A DNA stretch of 14,231 bases from Yinghuangia elevatio (GCF_040649515.1 NZ_JBEZFP010000194.1:1-14231); one strand, 5' to 3'; counted from the first letter of the stretch, positions 1-6,794 are shown. The notes: generated by a model from the letters alone, not told the origin. Made by a program: numbers and translations.

Positions 1-711
1 CACTCGCACCCGCCGATCTGGATGGCGTGCGGCAACCCCGGCTCGTTCGCCAAGGCCGGCTCGCTGGGCATCGGCGCGATCGCGTTCAACTTCGAACCGA
101 TCTACAACCTCAAGGGCCGCATCCAGGCCTACAAGGAAGCCGCCGAGAACCCCACCGAGATCCTGGGCGACTACCAGAACAACAACGTCATGATGACCAA
201 CGGCGTCATCTGCCTCAGCGACCGCAAGCGCGCCCGCGAGATTGCCCTCCGGGGCCAGGCCGGCTACCTGGTGACGCTGGTGAACCTCTACCACGACACC
301 ATGCCCAAGTCGACGGACGGCATCACCTGGCCGACGCCGCCCACCGACCTGTCCTCGCTCGGCGGCGACGAGCTCCTCGACCAGCTCATCGCGGGCGGGT
401 TCCTGCTGTGCGGCACGCCCGAGGAGGTCTGCGAGCAGGTCGCCGCGTACCAGGAAGTCGGCTGCGACCAGCTGGTGTTCGGTCTCAGCGCGAACCTCAC
501 GCACGACGAGTACCACGAGCAGATCGAGCTGTTCGGCGACAAGGTCATCCCTGAGTTCGACAAGAACCCGGAGCACTCGACCTCGGTCTACCGCCGCAAC
601 GCGGGCGGACCGAAATACCCGCCGTTCAACGGTCCGGTCAACGAGGAGCTCGTGCACTCCGTGCTCCCGGCGAACGCCATCCTCGGCCTCGACGGACAGC
701 CGCAGGGCTGA
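1..711 (+). CDS. LLM-class (luciferase-like) flavin-dependent monooxygenase, C-terminal part
   Basis: The reading frame is open from the first base of the window, so the N-terminal half of the gene is missing; a Met at base 22 is internal. The visible 236 residues have the features of the C-terminal half of a bacterial luciferase-like TIM barrel: a glycine-rich 'GSLGIGAIAFNF' strand near the start, and the late 'LLCGTPEEVCEQVAAYQEVGCDQLVFGL' region typical of F420- or FMN-dependent LLM oxidoreductases, where a GTPEEV turn precedes the last barrel strands. Such enzymes use reduced flavin or deazaflavin to oxidise or reduce small organic substrates in the cytosol; the substrate cannot be read here. 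It is followed by hairpins and converges on the GMC/DegT operon. The family call is fairly sure, the specific activity unknown. Confidence 0.85.
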   Translation, partial: HSHPPIWMACGNPGSFAKAGSLGIGAIAFNFEPIYNLKGRIQAYKEAAENPTEILGDYQNNNVMMTNGVICLSDRKRAREIALRGQAGYLVTLVNLYHDTMPKSTDGITWPTPPTDLSSLGGDELLDQLIAGGFLLCGTPEEVCEQVAAYQEVGCDQLVFGLSANLTHDEYHEQIELFGDKVIPEFDKNPEHSTSVYRRNAGGPKYPPFNGPVNEELVHSVLPANAILGLDGQPQG

Positions 712-730
712 CGCTCCGTCACGGCCGTAC

Positions 731-754
731 GCGTGACCGTACGCGTCACGCTTT
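731..754 (+). terminator. Putative intrinsic terminator of the LLM gene
   Basis: A 7-bp perfect stem (GCGTGAC 731-737, GTCACGC 745-751) with a 7-base loop is followed by TTT, 20 bases after the LLM stop codon. The T tract is short, as is usual in high-GC actinomycetes. It sits in an alternating series of GTCACG and CGTGAC half-sites at 719, 732, 745 and 759, so other pairings are possible. Confidence 0.5.
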
Positions 755-810
755 CGCGCGTGACGGCCGTACGCCGTAGGCCGCCCGTCTCGCGGCCGCC
801 CGCCGAACTC

Positions 811-847
811 CCGCCGCCGCAGCGCCATGCCGACGCTGCGGCGGCGG
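811..847. terminator. Strong hairpin between convergent genes, likely bidirectional terminator
   Basis: A perfect 14-bp inverted repeat (811-824 and 834-847) with a 9-base loop lies just 3' of the minus-strand GMC gene stop (865-867) and about 100 bases after the plus-strand LLM stop. All stem pairs but one are G-C. Its place between two converging genes fits transcription termination in both directions. There is no poly-T tract, so it is a T-less actinomycete-type hairpin. Confidence 0.6.
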
Positions 848-864
848 GTCCGCGTCCATGCGCC

Positions 865-2346
865 TCATCCGCGCGCGGCCACCAGTTCGGCACCCAGTTC
901 CGCCAACGCCGTCACCAGCAGGTGCGTGTTGGCGCGCGGCACGGTCGGGACCACCGACGCGTCGACCACCCTCAGCCCGTCGAGTCCGTGCACGCGCAAC
1001 TGGGCGTCCACCACCGATGTTTCGGGGTCGTCGCCGATCCGGCAGGTGCCGACGCCGTGGTAGAAGGCGTAGTGCGCCTCGTCGATCACCCGGTCGAGGG
1101 CCGCGTCGCTGTCGTCCTGCGCCCCGAATCCGTCCGGCACCAGACCCGATGCCGCCACGACGCGCGCGGCGAGCCGCCAACCGTCCCGCAGCCGGGCCCG
1201 ATTGTCCGGGTCCGCCGCGAACGGCCATACGATCCGCGCCGGATCCCCGACGCCACCACCCGTCGGCACGACGCTCCCCGCGCCCGTGGGCAGTTGCAGG
1301 GCCACGCTGACCTCGATCTCCCGGGTCCCGTCCGCGTTGCGGCGCGCGACGGGGGTGAGCTGGAGATCGTGGCGGCGGTCGCTCCCGGGCGCCGTGGCGC
1401 GCGCGATCGTCTGCAACGTCGGCGCACCCTCGGGTGTCGCCGCCGGGTCCACCGGCGCACGGTACGAGATCACCAGATGGTCGGTCAGGTTGCTTCCGAC
1501 GGCCGGGAGTTCATGCACCGGGTCGATCCCGAGCGCACGTACGCCGACCGCCGGCCCGATGCCGGACCGCCACAGCAGCAGCGGATTCTGCACCACACCC
1601 GCCGCCAGCACGACCTGGCCCGCCCGGACCACCCGGCCGTCCGCGGTCACCGCGCCGGCCACGCGCCCGCGTTCCACGATCAGGCGCTCGACGTGGCAGT
1701 CGCCCCAGACCGCCAGGTTGGACCGGTCCCGGGCCGCCTCAAGGTAGGCGACGGTGTTCGAGACGCGGTCTCGGCCCTGCCGGTTCATCGGGATCGGCCC
1801 GGCGCCGGTCGATCCCGGGCGGCTGTGGTCGGCGCAGAACTCCAGCCCGGCCCCGACGCAGCCCGCCACGAAACCGCGTTGCAGCGGCGTCCAGTCCGCC
1901 TCCGGGTGCCGCAGGATCGGGATGGGTCCGGCGTCGCCGTGGTACGGCTCGGCGCCGAAGTCCAGGTCCCGTTCTATCCGGTTGAGGTAGCCGAGCATCC
2001 GGTCCCAGCCCAGTTCCTTCGGCCAGGAGGCGAAGTCCTCGGGCTCGGGCCGCATGGCCACCGCGCCGTTCGTCGCCGAGGAGCCCCCTGTCCCCCGGCC
2101 GCGCGCGTAGTTGAGCTCGCGGCCGCCGGTCGAGGTCACCCGGTCGCCCCAGTTGTAGGGCCAGGCGACCGGGCGGGACAGCGTACGCAGTTCGTCGGGC
2201 AGGTCGGCCGCGCGGTGGTCCGGCCCCGCCTCGACGAGCAGGACGGCCCGGCCGGGCTCCTCGGACAGGCGTGCGGCCAGCACACACCCGGCCGAGCCCG
2301 CCCCGACGATCAGTACGTCGACGGATGCGGTCGTGCGCCCGCTCAT
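865..2346 (-). CDS. GMC-family FAD-dependent oxidoreductase
   Basis: A 493-residue cytosolic FAD enzyme of the glucose-methanol-choline oxidoreductase fold, which oxidises alcohols to aldehydes or ketones. Visible marks in order are the Rossmann GAGSAG (15-20), the ribose-binding acid in VEAG (E39), GMC signature 1 (GRGTGGSSATNG, 83-94), a signature-2-like stretch ending WRSGIGP (about 250-265), the C-terminal YHGVGTCRIG with the probable catalytic His430, and VDASVVPTVPRANTH with His475 in the second active-site position. At about 490 residues it is compact for the family (often 530-560), similar in size to the mycofactocin-associated GMC subgroup, but no mycofactocin genes are visible. The start was chosen at the ATG at 2346, which overlaps the stop of the upstream DegT-like gene as ATGA, implying translational coupling. 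The substrate is unknown; the context suggests a hydroxyl made or used by the DegT-like partner. Confidence 0.9.
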   Translation of the reverse strand: MSGRTTASVDVLIVGAGSAGCVLAARLSEEPGRAVLLVEAGPDHRAADLPDELRTLSRPVAWPYNWGDRVTSTGGRELNYARGRGTGGSSATNGAVAMRPEPEDFASWPKELGWDRMLGYLNRIERDLDFGAEPYHGDAGPIPILRHPEADWTPLQRGFVAGCVGAGLEFCADHSRPGSTGAGPIPMNRQGRDRVSNTVAYLEAARDRSNLAVWGDCHVERLIVERGRVAGAVTADGRVVRAGQVVLAAGVVQNPLLLWRSGIGPAVGVRALGIDPVHELPAVGSNLTDHLVISYRAPVDPAATPEGAPTLQTIARATAPGSDRRHDLQLTPVARRNADGTREIEVSVALQLPTGAGSVVPTGGGVGDPARIVWPFAADPDNRARLRDGWRLAARVVAASGLVPDGFGAQDDSDAALDRVIDEAHYAFYHGVGTCRIGDDPETSVVDAQLRVHGLDGLRVVDASVVPTVPRANTHLLVTALAELGAELVAARG

Positions 2347-3572
2347 GCCGTCCGCCCTCCGGAGCGTTCCGCGACGAAGGCGTCGATCTGCGCGCCCACG
2401 TGGGCGATCATGGCGTCGGACAGCCCGTGGTTGCAGGAGATGAGCATGCCGTGCTCCATGACGTGGTCCGCGCCCGGCAGTCCGGCCGCGGGCTGCCGGA
2501 ACCCGGCGTTCTTCATGAACGGCTGGCGGGCCGCGTTGCCGGTCCACACCACCCGGGTGTCGATGCCGCGCGCCTCCAGGTACTGCTGCAGGTCGCTGCG
2601 CCCGAACCCGGCGTCCGGCTTGATCAGGAAGCAGTACGACAGCCACGCGGTGTTCAGTCCGTCGAGCTGGCGCGGCGGCGTGAAGAACTCGGGGTGCCGG
2701 CTCAGTACCTCGGTGAAGCGGTCGAAATTGTGCTGCCGGCGGGCGTAGTTGTGGTCGAGCTTCTTGACCTGCTGGACGCCGAACGCGGCGCACAGTTCGT
2801 TCGGGAGGAAGTTCCAGCCCGCCTCGTCGAAGATGAACATGTTGTCGTAGTGGATGCCGTCGAGGTCGGTCCAGAAGTCGCGCGATCCGGCCTTCGAGCC
2901 GAACAGCTGGGTCTCCGACCGGCGTCCCCAGCCGCGCAGCGTGAGGCAGCGGTCCCGCAGGTCGTCGTCGTCCAGCATGACCATGCCGCCGCTGCCCGCC
3001 GCGGTGATGATGTGCGACAGGGAGAAGCTGGTCACCGAGATGTCGGAGCGCGCACCTGTGGGGGTGCCACGCAGGGTGGCGCCCACCGCGTCGCAGGAGT
3101 CCTCGATGACCTTCAGGCCGTGCCGGTCGGCGATCGCGCGGATCGCGTCCCAGTCGGGGGCGTTGCCCGCCAGGTTGGGGACGAGGATCGCACGGGTCTT
3201 CTCGCCGATCATCTCCTCGATCTTGGTGACGTCGATCTGGAACGTGTCGGGCTCGACGTCGACGAACACCGGTACGAGGCCGGCCCGCAGCAGCGAGGAC
3301 AGGTCGGTGGAGAAGGTGAGCGGCGAGGTGATCACCTCGGAGCCCGCCGGCAGGTCGAGCAGTTCGACCGCCAGGAACAGGGCGGCGGAGCCCGAACTCA
3401 CCATGACGCCGTGCCGTTTGCCGGCGAGGTCGGCTATCCGGCGCTCCATCTCGGCGACGTTCGGGCCGATCCGCAGGCCGTTCTGACCTTCCGTCAGAAC
3501 GGCTACGACGGCGTCGATTTCGGCCTGGTCGTACACGGCCGTCGCGTAGACGACGCGCTTCTGCTCGCTCAT
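2343..3572 (-). CDS. DegT/DnrJ/EryC1/StrS-family protein with His in place of the PLP lysine (probable PMP-dependent 3-dehydratase type)
   Basis: A 409-residue fold-type I B6 enzyme of the sugar aminotransferase/dehydratase family. Seen in order: a phosphate-cup segment SSGSAAL (59-65), the strand ending in EDSCDAVGA with Asp158 positioned for the pyridine nitrogen, then SFSLSHIITAAGSGG (182-196), and a C-terminal half with GWNFLPNELCAAFG. In aminotransferases the SF-x-x-x-K motif carries the lysine that binds PLP; here His187 stands in its place, as in ColD (His188) and the E1/RfbH sugar 3-dehydratases. The Cys cluster that binds 2Fe-2S in E1 is not present, so it is nearer to the ColD layout. 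Family knowledge suggests PMP-dependent removal of a C3 hydroxyl from a 4-keto sugar, or a related reaction. It is first in an operon with the GMC oxidoreductase. Its ribosome-binding site is weak (GAGAAG). The sugar substrate is not readable. Confidence 0.85.
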   Translation of the reverse strand: MSEQKRVVYATAVYDQAEIDAVVAVLTEGQNGLRIGPNVAEMERRIADLAGKRHGVMVSSGSAALFLAVELLDLPAGSEVITSPLTFSTDLSSLLRAGLVPVFVDVEPDTFQIDVTKIEEMIGEKTRAILVPNLAGNAPDWDAIRAIADRHGLKVIEDSCDAVGATLRGTPTGARSDISVTSFSLSHIITAAGSGGMVMLDDDDLRDRCLTLRGWGRRSETQLFGSKAGSRDFWTDLDGIHYDNMFIFDEAGWNFLPNELCAAFGVQQVKKLDHNYARRQHNFDRFTEVLSRHPEFFTPPRQLDGLNTAWLSYCFLIKPDAGFGRSDLQQYLEARGIDTRVVWTGNAARQPFMKNAGFRQPAAGLPGADHVMEHGMLISCNHGLSDAMIAHVGAQIDAFVAERSGGRTA

Positions 3573-3646
3573 TGATGCTTCTCATTCCGATCGACGCCAC
3601 GGGACGGCGGTGACGGCCTCGGGTGCCGCAACCGATCCCTCTCGCT

Positions 3647-3675
3647 TTCATAGCTATCATGGCCATGATTAACAA
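3647..3675 (-). promoter_or_regulatory. Candidate promoter of the DegT-GMC operon with an operator-like palindrome in its spacer
   Basis: On the minus strand TTGTTA (3675-3670) and TATGAA (3652-3647) are separated by 17 bases, a reasonable sigma70-type spacing, about 75 bases before the operon's first codon. The spacer holds a perfect 14-bp palindrome, ATCATGGCCATGAT (3656-3669), in a locally AT-rich patch of a GC-rich region. A repressor bound there would block the promoter. The promoter boxes are a guess from sequence; the palindrome is exact. Confidence 0.45.
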
Positions 3676-3737
3676 GGCAAGGTTGCGCGCCCGGTATACG
3701 ACGATCCATCCGCCTTTCTGGAGGCTCCGCACAGCGG

Positions 3738-3809
3738 GTCCGCGAAAGTCCGCGTTCTTTCCTCGGTCAGTCCGCGGTCAGTCCGCGGCCAGTCCGCGGC
3801 CAGTCCGCG
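3738..3809. repeat. Helically phased GTCCGCG motif array
   Basis: The motif GTCCGC(G) starts at 3738, 3748, 3770, 3781, 3792 and 3803, with a degenerate copy (TTCCTCG, 5 of 7) at 3759. The successive spacing is 10 then 11 bp throughout, so all copies face the same side of the helix. The last four form a tandem 11-bp repeat (GGTCAGTCCGC twice, GGCCAGTCCGC twice, 3765-3808). A further TCCGCGTTCTT at 3859-3869 repeats the one at 3749-3759, 110 bp away. It lies between the divergent DegT operon and the zinc-finger gene and could be a cooperative binding site. Confidence 0.6.
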
Positions 3810-3905
3810 CGCAGGCGTCCGGCATTCGCCGGAACGGCCGCGGCCGCTCCCCGCAAGATCCGCGTTCTTCGGCAAGCGCCCGCCCGTTCGCCGGTGATTC
3901 AATGA

Positions 3906-3929
3906 CGCGGCTGATGCCTTTCAGCCGCG
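3906..3929 (+). promoter_or_regulatory. Leader hairpin upstream of the zinc-finger methyltransferase gene
   Basis: A perfect 9-bp stem (CGCGGCTGA 3906-3914, TCAGCCGCG 3921-3929) with a 6-base loop ends 13 bases before the GGAAGGA ribosome-binding site. If transcription starts upstream it would fold in the 5' leader of the gene at 3957. It could also simply be a spacer hairpin; no known riboswitch is recognised. Confidence 0.35.
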
Positions 3930-3956
3930 CGGCGGTCGGCTCGGAAGGACGTCGGA

Positions 3957-4793
3957 ATGCCCTTGTCATGCGAGGAAGTGCGGTCACGCCTGGCCGCGTA
4001 CCGTCTGGACACCCTGTCGCTGGACCGGCGCCGCGAAGTGGGCACGCACATGGCGGACTGCGTCGCCTGCGGCCAGGAGTGGAACAGGCACCGCTGGGAC
4101 TCGTCCGCCCGGCACACCCTCGTCGAGGAGCTCAAGATGTTCCTCGGCCCGGCGTACATCCCGTACTTCGACCCGGCGTGGGTGGAGAGCGAGCAGCGCG
4201 GCAGCGGACTCGACGGCGTCGAGACGTTCCGCCGCAGCATGGCGAGGATGTACGGGCTGGCCGTGTGGGGGGCGAGCGGCAGCCGTCCGGACTACGTCGA
4301 GGCGGGCATCCCGCTGCTGTGGGCCGCGGGCGTCCGCACGATCGTGGACTACGGTTGCGGGCTCGGCAACGACGCGATCCCGCTGGCCGAGGCCGGCTTC
4401 TCGGTGACCGGGGACGAGGTCGACTCGGCTTCGCTGAGCTTCATGTTGTGGCGGCTGCGCCGCAGACCGACGCTGATGCGGCCCAGACTGCAACCCGTAA
4501 GGTCGGCCCCCGTCCCGGACGCGATATGGGCGATCCACGCGCTCAACCTGCTGTCCGACGAGGAGCACCACATCTGGCAACTCCTGCGCAGCGTGCGGAT
4601 CGTGGTCACGGAGAACGTGCTGAACCGCTACGACCCGGGCATGATGGGCTACCCCGCGCACCAGCGCCGCCGCAGCGCCGCCGACGTGGCGTCGCTCCTC
4701 GAGGACCACGGGTTCAGTGCCGACAACCCGTCGAGCCAGGCGCCCGTCATCCTCTGGACGCGGCGCAGGCGGTCCCTGGGCCTGGCCGCCTGA
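3957..4793 (+). CDS. Anti-sigma-type zinc-finger (zf-HC2-like) fused to a class I SAM methyltransferase-like domain
   Basis: A 278-residue soluble protein with two parts. The first 45 residues match the layout of the zinc-binding anti-sigma finger: Cys5, then HMADCVAC giving His31-x3-Cys35-x2-Cys38. From about residue 125 a class I methyltransferase core begins with motif I IVDYGCGLGNDA (129-140), a second strand ending VTGDEVD (150-156) with an acidic residue suited to the SAM ribose, and DAIWAIHALNLLSDEEHH (188-205) as a later motif. No transmembrane segment is present, unlike many classical anti-sigma factors. The ATG at 3957 was chosen because GGAAGGA lies 7 bases upstream. It is divergent from the DegT-GMC operon. 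No sigma factor gene is adjacent. The substrate and any sigma partner are unknown; the finger might sense redox state or zinc. The methyltransferase assignment rests mainly on motif I. Confidence 0.75.
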   Translation: MPLSCEEVRSRLAAYRLDTLSLDRRREVGTHMADCVACGQEWNRHRWDSSARHTLVEELKMFLGPAYIPYFDPAWVESEQRGSGLDGVETFRRSMARMYGLAVWGASGSRPDYVEAGIPLLWAAGVRTIVDYGCGLGNDAIPLAEAGFSVTGDEVDSASLSFMLWRLRRRPTLMRPRLQPVRSAPVPDAIWAIHALNLLSDEEHHIWQLLRSVRIVVTENVLNRYDPGMMGYPAHQRRRSAADVASLLEDHGFSADNPSSQAPVILWTRRRRSLGLAA

Positions 4794-4959
4794 CCGGGCC
4801 GGCCCCGGCGGTTCCGCCCCGACACCTACGCGAGTTCGTAGCCCGCCTGAGCGCGGTTGTGGTGCACGAACGTTCCTGCTGAGCCACCGTGGCCCAAAGG
4901 CGCGGACCCAACCGCACAGAGCCCAACGGGGGCGGAATCGCGCCGCTACCGTGGGGGCT

Positions 4960-5001
4960 CGGTTTGCCGGGGCAAGCCGGTCGGGCCGGTGGGGTCCGGC
5001 C
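4960..5001 (+). promoter_or_regulatory. Two consecutive hairpins in the leader of the small membrane protein gene
   Basis: The first hairpin (4960-4979) pairs CGGTTTGCC with GGCAAGCCG, including one G-T wobble. The second (4984-5001) pairs GGCCGG with CCGGCC around TGGGGT. The second ends about 10 bases before the GGGAGAGGGG ribosome-binding site. They could be the terminator of the upstream methyltransferase gene or a structured 5' leader. No known riboswitch class is recognised. Confidence 0.3.
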
Positions 5002-5023
5002 GAGCGGCCCCGGGAGAGGGGCG

Positions 5024-5365
5024 ATGATGCGTCGTTTGGCAGGTACGGCAGTGGGGCTCGCGCTGGGCCTCACCCTGTTCGTCGGTCCGGTCGCGGGGGC
5101 CGCACCGAGCGGACCGGCGGCGGGTGCCGCACAGGCACAGACCGGCGCCGCCGTGCAGGGGGCTCCGGCGGAGCAACTGCCGCAGGCGCCAAGCTCGGTG
5201 GCGAAGGCGGAGAACCCGGTGGCGCACGCCCCGGCGGCCAAGCCGAAGAAGAAGAAAAAGAAGAAGAGCAAGTTCGGCGTCGGCCTGATCATCGGGATCG
5301 TGCTGGTGGTCCTGGTCGTGGGGATCCTGGTCTTCTTCCTGATGAAGCGCAGGTCACGCCACTAG
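5024..5365 (+). CDS. Small secreted/membrane protein with lysine tract and C-terminal transmembrane helix
   Basis: A 113-residue protein of unknown family. Residues 1-27 form a signal peptide (MMRR, a hydrophobic core, VAGA-AP as the likely cleavage site). Residues 28-72 are an Ala/Gln/Pro-rich, probably disordered linker. Then come seven consecutive lysines (75-81, inside K-P-K7-S-K) and a strong transmembrane helix (about 84-107) ending in a basic KRRSRH tail. The layout resembles a type I membrane protein or a wall-anchored protein, but there is no LPxTG motif. The start is one of two adjacent ATGs (5024 or 5027) after GGGAGAGGGG; the second has the better spacing. Its TAG stop is part of the CTAG target site of the IS that follows, so the protein is intact but its native 3' region has been displaced. 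Function is not recognised. Confidence 0.75.
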   Translation: MMRRLAGTAVGLALGLTLFVGPVAGAAPSGPAAGAAQAQTGAAVQGAPAEQLPQAPSSVAKAENPVAHAPAAKPKKKKKKKSKFGVGLIIGIVLVVLVVGILVFFLMKRRSRH

Positions 5366-5383
5366 TAGGACTTCGTTAGGTCT
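5366..5383 (+). repeat. IS left terminal inverted repeat
   Basis: An 18-bp sequence identical to the reverse complement of 6777-6794. It is the end distal to the transposase start. Confidence 0.9.
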
Positions 5384-5503
5384 GTTTGGATCTTGCTGTG
5401 GTTGGGCGTCTGCGTTGTTCGGGCAGGGGGCGGTGGCAGGTGGTGCAGATGCCGGTCCAGCAGTTCAGCAGGCTCTGGAGGGTGTCCAGGACCTGGTAGA
5501 ACG

Positions 5504-6742
5504 TCAGGCCGGCGTCGGGGCTTTTGGGTGCAGCCGGTGCTGGGTGAGGAAGGCGTGGGCGGCGGTGGCGAGGGTGACGTGGTGGTGCCAGCCGCGCCAG
5601 GAGCGTCCTTCGAAGTGGTCCAGGCCCAGGCCGTGTTTGAGTTCGCGGTAGTCGTGCTCGATGCGCCGGCGGATCTTCGCCAGCCGCACCAATGCGGTGA
5701 CCGGGGTGTCGGCGGGCAGGTTCGACAGCCAGAATCCGGTGGGGATGTCCCGGTCGAGGGGCCATTCGGCCAGGAGCCATAGCGCGGGCAGGACACCGTT
5801 CCACGAGCCGTCGTGGTCGGTCGCGGCCGTTGTGGCGTGTTGCCGGGCCCGTCGGCCGGCCGGGCGCACGCGCAGTGCAAGGAACCGGGAGTGCATGGGG
5901 CCGCGGGAGCCGGGTCGCCAGGTGACCTCGGAGAATGCGTCGCGTCCGGCTGAGGTCGCCAGCTGGTTCACGCGTTGCGGGGGCAGGCGGTAGCGGGGCT
6001 CGGAGGGTCTGCCGGTGCCGGACCGGGGCAGGGCGACCGGCACCGCGTCGTGGGCCTGGACGTTCAGGTCGCCGCGGACCGCGACCACGAACGCCAGGTC
6101 CCGGCGGGTCAGTTCCGCGCGGAACTCGGCGTTCTGGCCGTAGCCGGCATCGGCCACCACCACCGGCGGGGCAAGGCCCCAGCTGCCGAGTTCGTCGATC
6201 TCGTCCAGGGCCAGGCGCCACTTCTCCCGGTGCCCGACCCCGTCGGGAATGCCGGTCCTGGTCCGGCGCTCGGTGTCGTGCGCCCATTCCTCGGGGACGA
6301 ACAGGCGCCAGTCCAACGGACAGGAGACACGGTCGGTCACCGCGTGGACGGTGACCGCGACCTGGCAGTTCGCCTGTTTGCCCAGCGCTCCGCACCACTG
6401 CGGGGCCGTAGCCACCGACCACCGTCCGTCCTTGGGGAAGGAGACGTCGTCGACCACCCACGCGTCCGGGCCGATCAGCGGGACCATCCGCTCGGCGATC
6501 CGCCGCAGCACCGGGACCGGGTCCCACGGGGACTGGTTCACGAACTGCTGCAGGTTCTGCTCGTTGCCGTCCGGCAGCCGCCCGGCCATCGCCTGGACCG
6601 ACTTGCGCCGCCCGTCCAGCATCAGTCCCCGCAGATAGCAATCGCCTTTCGCCCGCTGGTCCCTGCGCGGCACCGACGCGAACACGTCCGCGACGAACTC
6701 CGCCAACTCGATGCGTAAGCCCTCGATCCGACGCACATCCAC
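5504..6742 (-). CDS. IS701-family DDE transposase
   Basis: A 412-residue DDE transposase of usual length for the family. The catalytic triad is visible: VVDDVSFPKDG with Asp98/Asp99, VVADAGYG with Asp198, and YRELKHGLGLDHFEGRSWRG with Glu367 in the YREL signature. It cuts and rejoins the element's ends, using the 18-bp inverted repeats as substrate. The first in-frame start is the GTG at 6742, with an in-frame TGA four codons further upstream and only 34 bases left to the terminal repeat, so the promoter probably overlaps the repeat. No clear Shine-Dalgarno is seen. No frameshift or premature stop is present, so the enzyme is probably functional. Confidence 0.9.
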   Translation of the reverse strand: MDVRRIEGLRIELAEFVADVFASVPRRDQRAKGDCYLRGLMLDGRRKSVQAMAGRLPDGNEQNLQQFVNQSPWDPVPVLRRIAERMVPLIGPDAWVVDDVSFPKDGRWSVATAPQWCGALGKQANCQVAVTVHAVTDRVSCPLDWRLFVPEEWAHDTERRTRTGIPDGVGHREKWRLALDEIDELGSWGLAPPVVVADAGYGQNAEFRAELTRRDLAFVVAVRGDLNVQAHDAVPVALPRSGTGRPSEPRYRLPPQRVNQLATSAGRDAFSEVTWRPGSRGPMHSRFLALRVRPAGRRARQHATTAATDHDGSWNGVLPALWLLAEWPLDRDIPTGFWLSNLPADTPVTALVRLAKIRRRIEHDYRELKHGLGLDHFEGRSWRGWHHHVTLATAAHAFLTQHRLHPKAPTPA

Positions 6743-6776
6743 CCGGACAACGTCTCACCGCAACCACCGCCCGAGA

Positions 6777-6794
6777 AGACCTAACGAAGTCCTA
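6777..6794 (-). repeat. IS right terminal inverted repeat
   Basis: Exact reverse complement of 5366-5383, on the transposase-start side of the element. Confidence 0.9.

Larger units (their letters stand above)
5366..6794 (-). mobile_element. IS701-family insertion sequence, complete (1429 bp)
   Basis: The element is bounded by perfect 18-bp terminal inverted repeats, TAGGACTTCGTTAGGTCT at 5366-5383 and its reverse complement at 6777-6794. It carries one transposase gene on the minus strand and is flanked by a 4-bp CTAG duplication. Identical ends, an intact duplication and an open transposase suggest a recent insertion that may still be mobile. The family call follows from the transposase sequence and the CTAG duplication. 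Confidence 0.9.

Noticed and set aside
733..2748. A 671-residue plus-strand open frame opposite the GMC gene
   Set aside because: No domain motif is seen, the composition is arginine-rich, and the opposite strand encodes a clear GMC oxidoreductase.
865..3732. A single 955-residue minus-strand reading frame reaching from the GMC gene through the DegT-like gene
   Set aside because: Only its last 493 residues are the GMC protein. The upstream part is a stop-free shadow of the DegT-like gene in another frame, which has the recognisable domain; it is not a fusion.
5024..5365. Sortase substrate
   Set aside because: The helix and basic tail fit, but no LPxTG or LAxTG motif precedes the helix; EQLPQAP is too far away and lacks the TG.
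5504..6767. A second overlapping IS gene or frameshifted transposase
   Set aside because: The alternative minus-strand frames are Arg/Pro/Gly-rich shadows; the single 412-residue frame carries the complete DDE triad.
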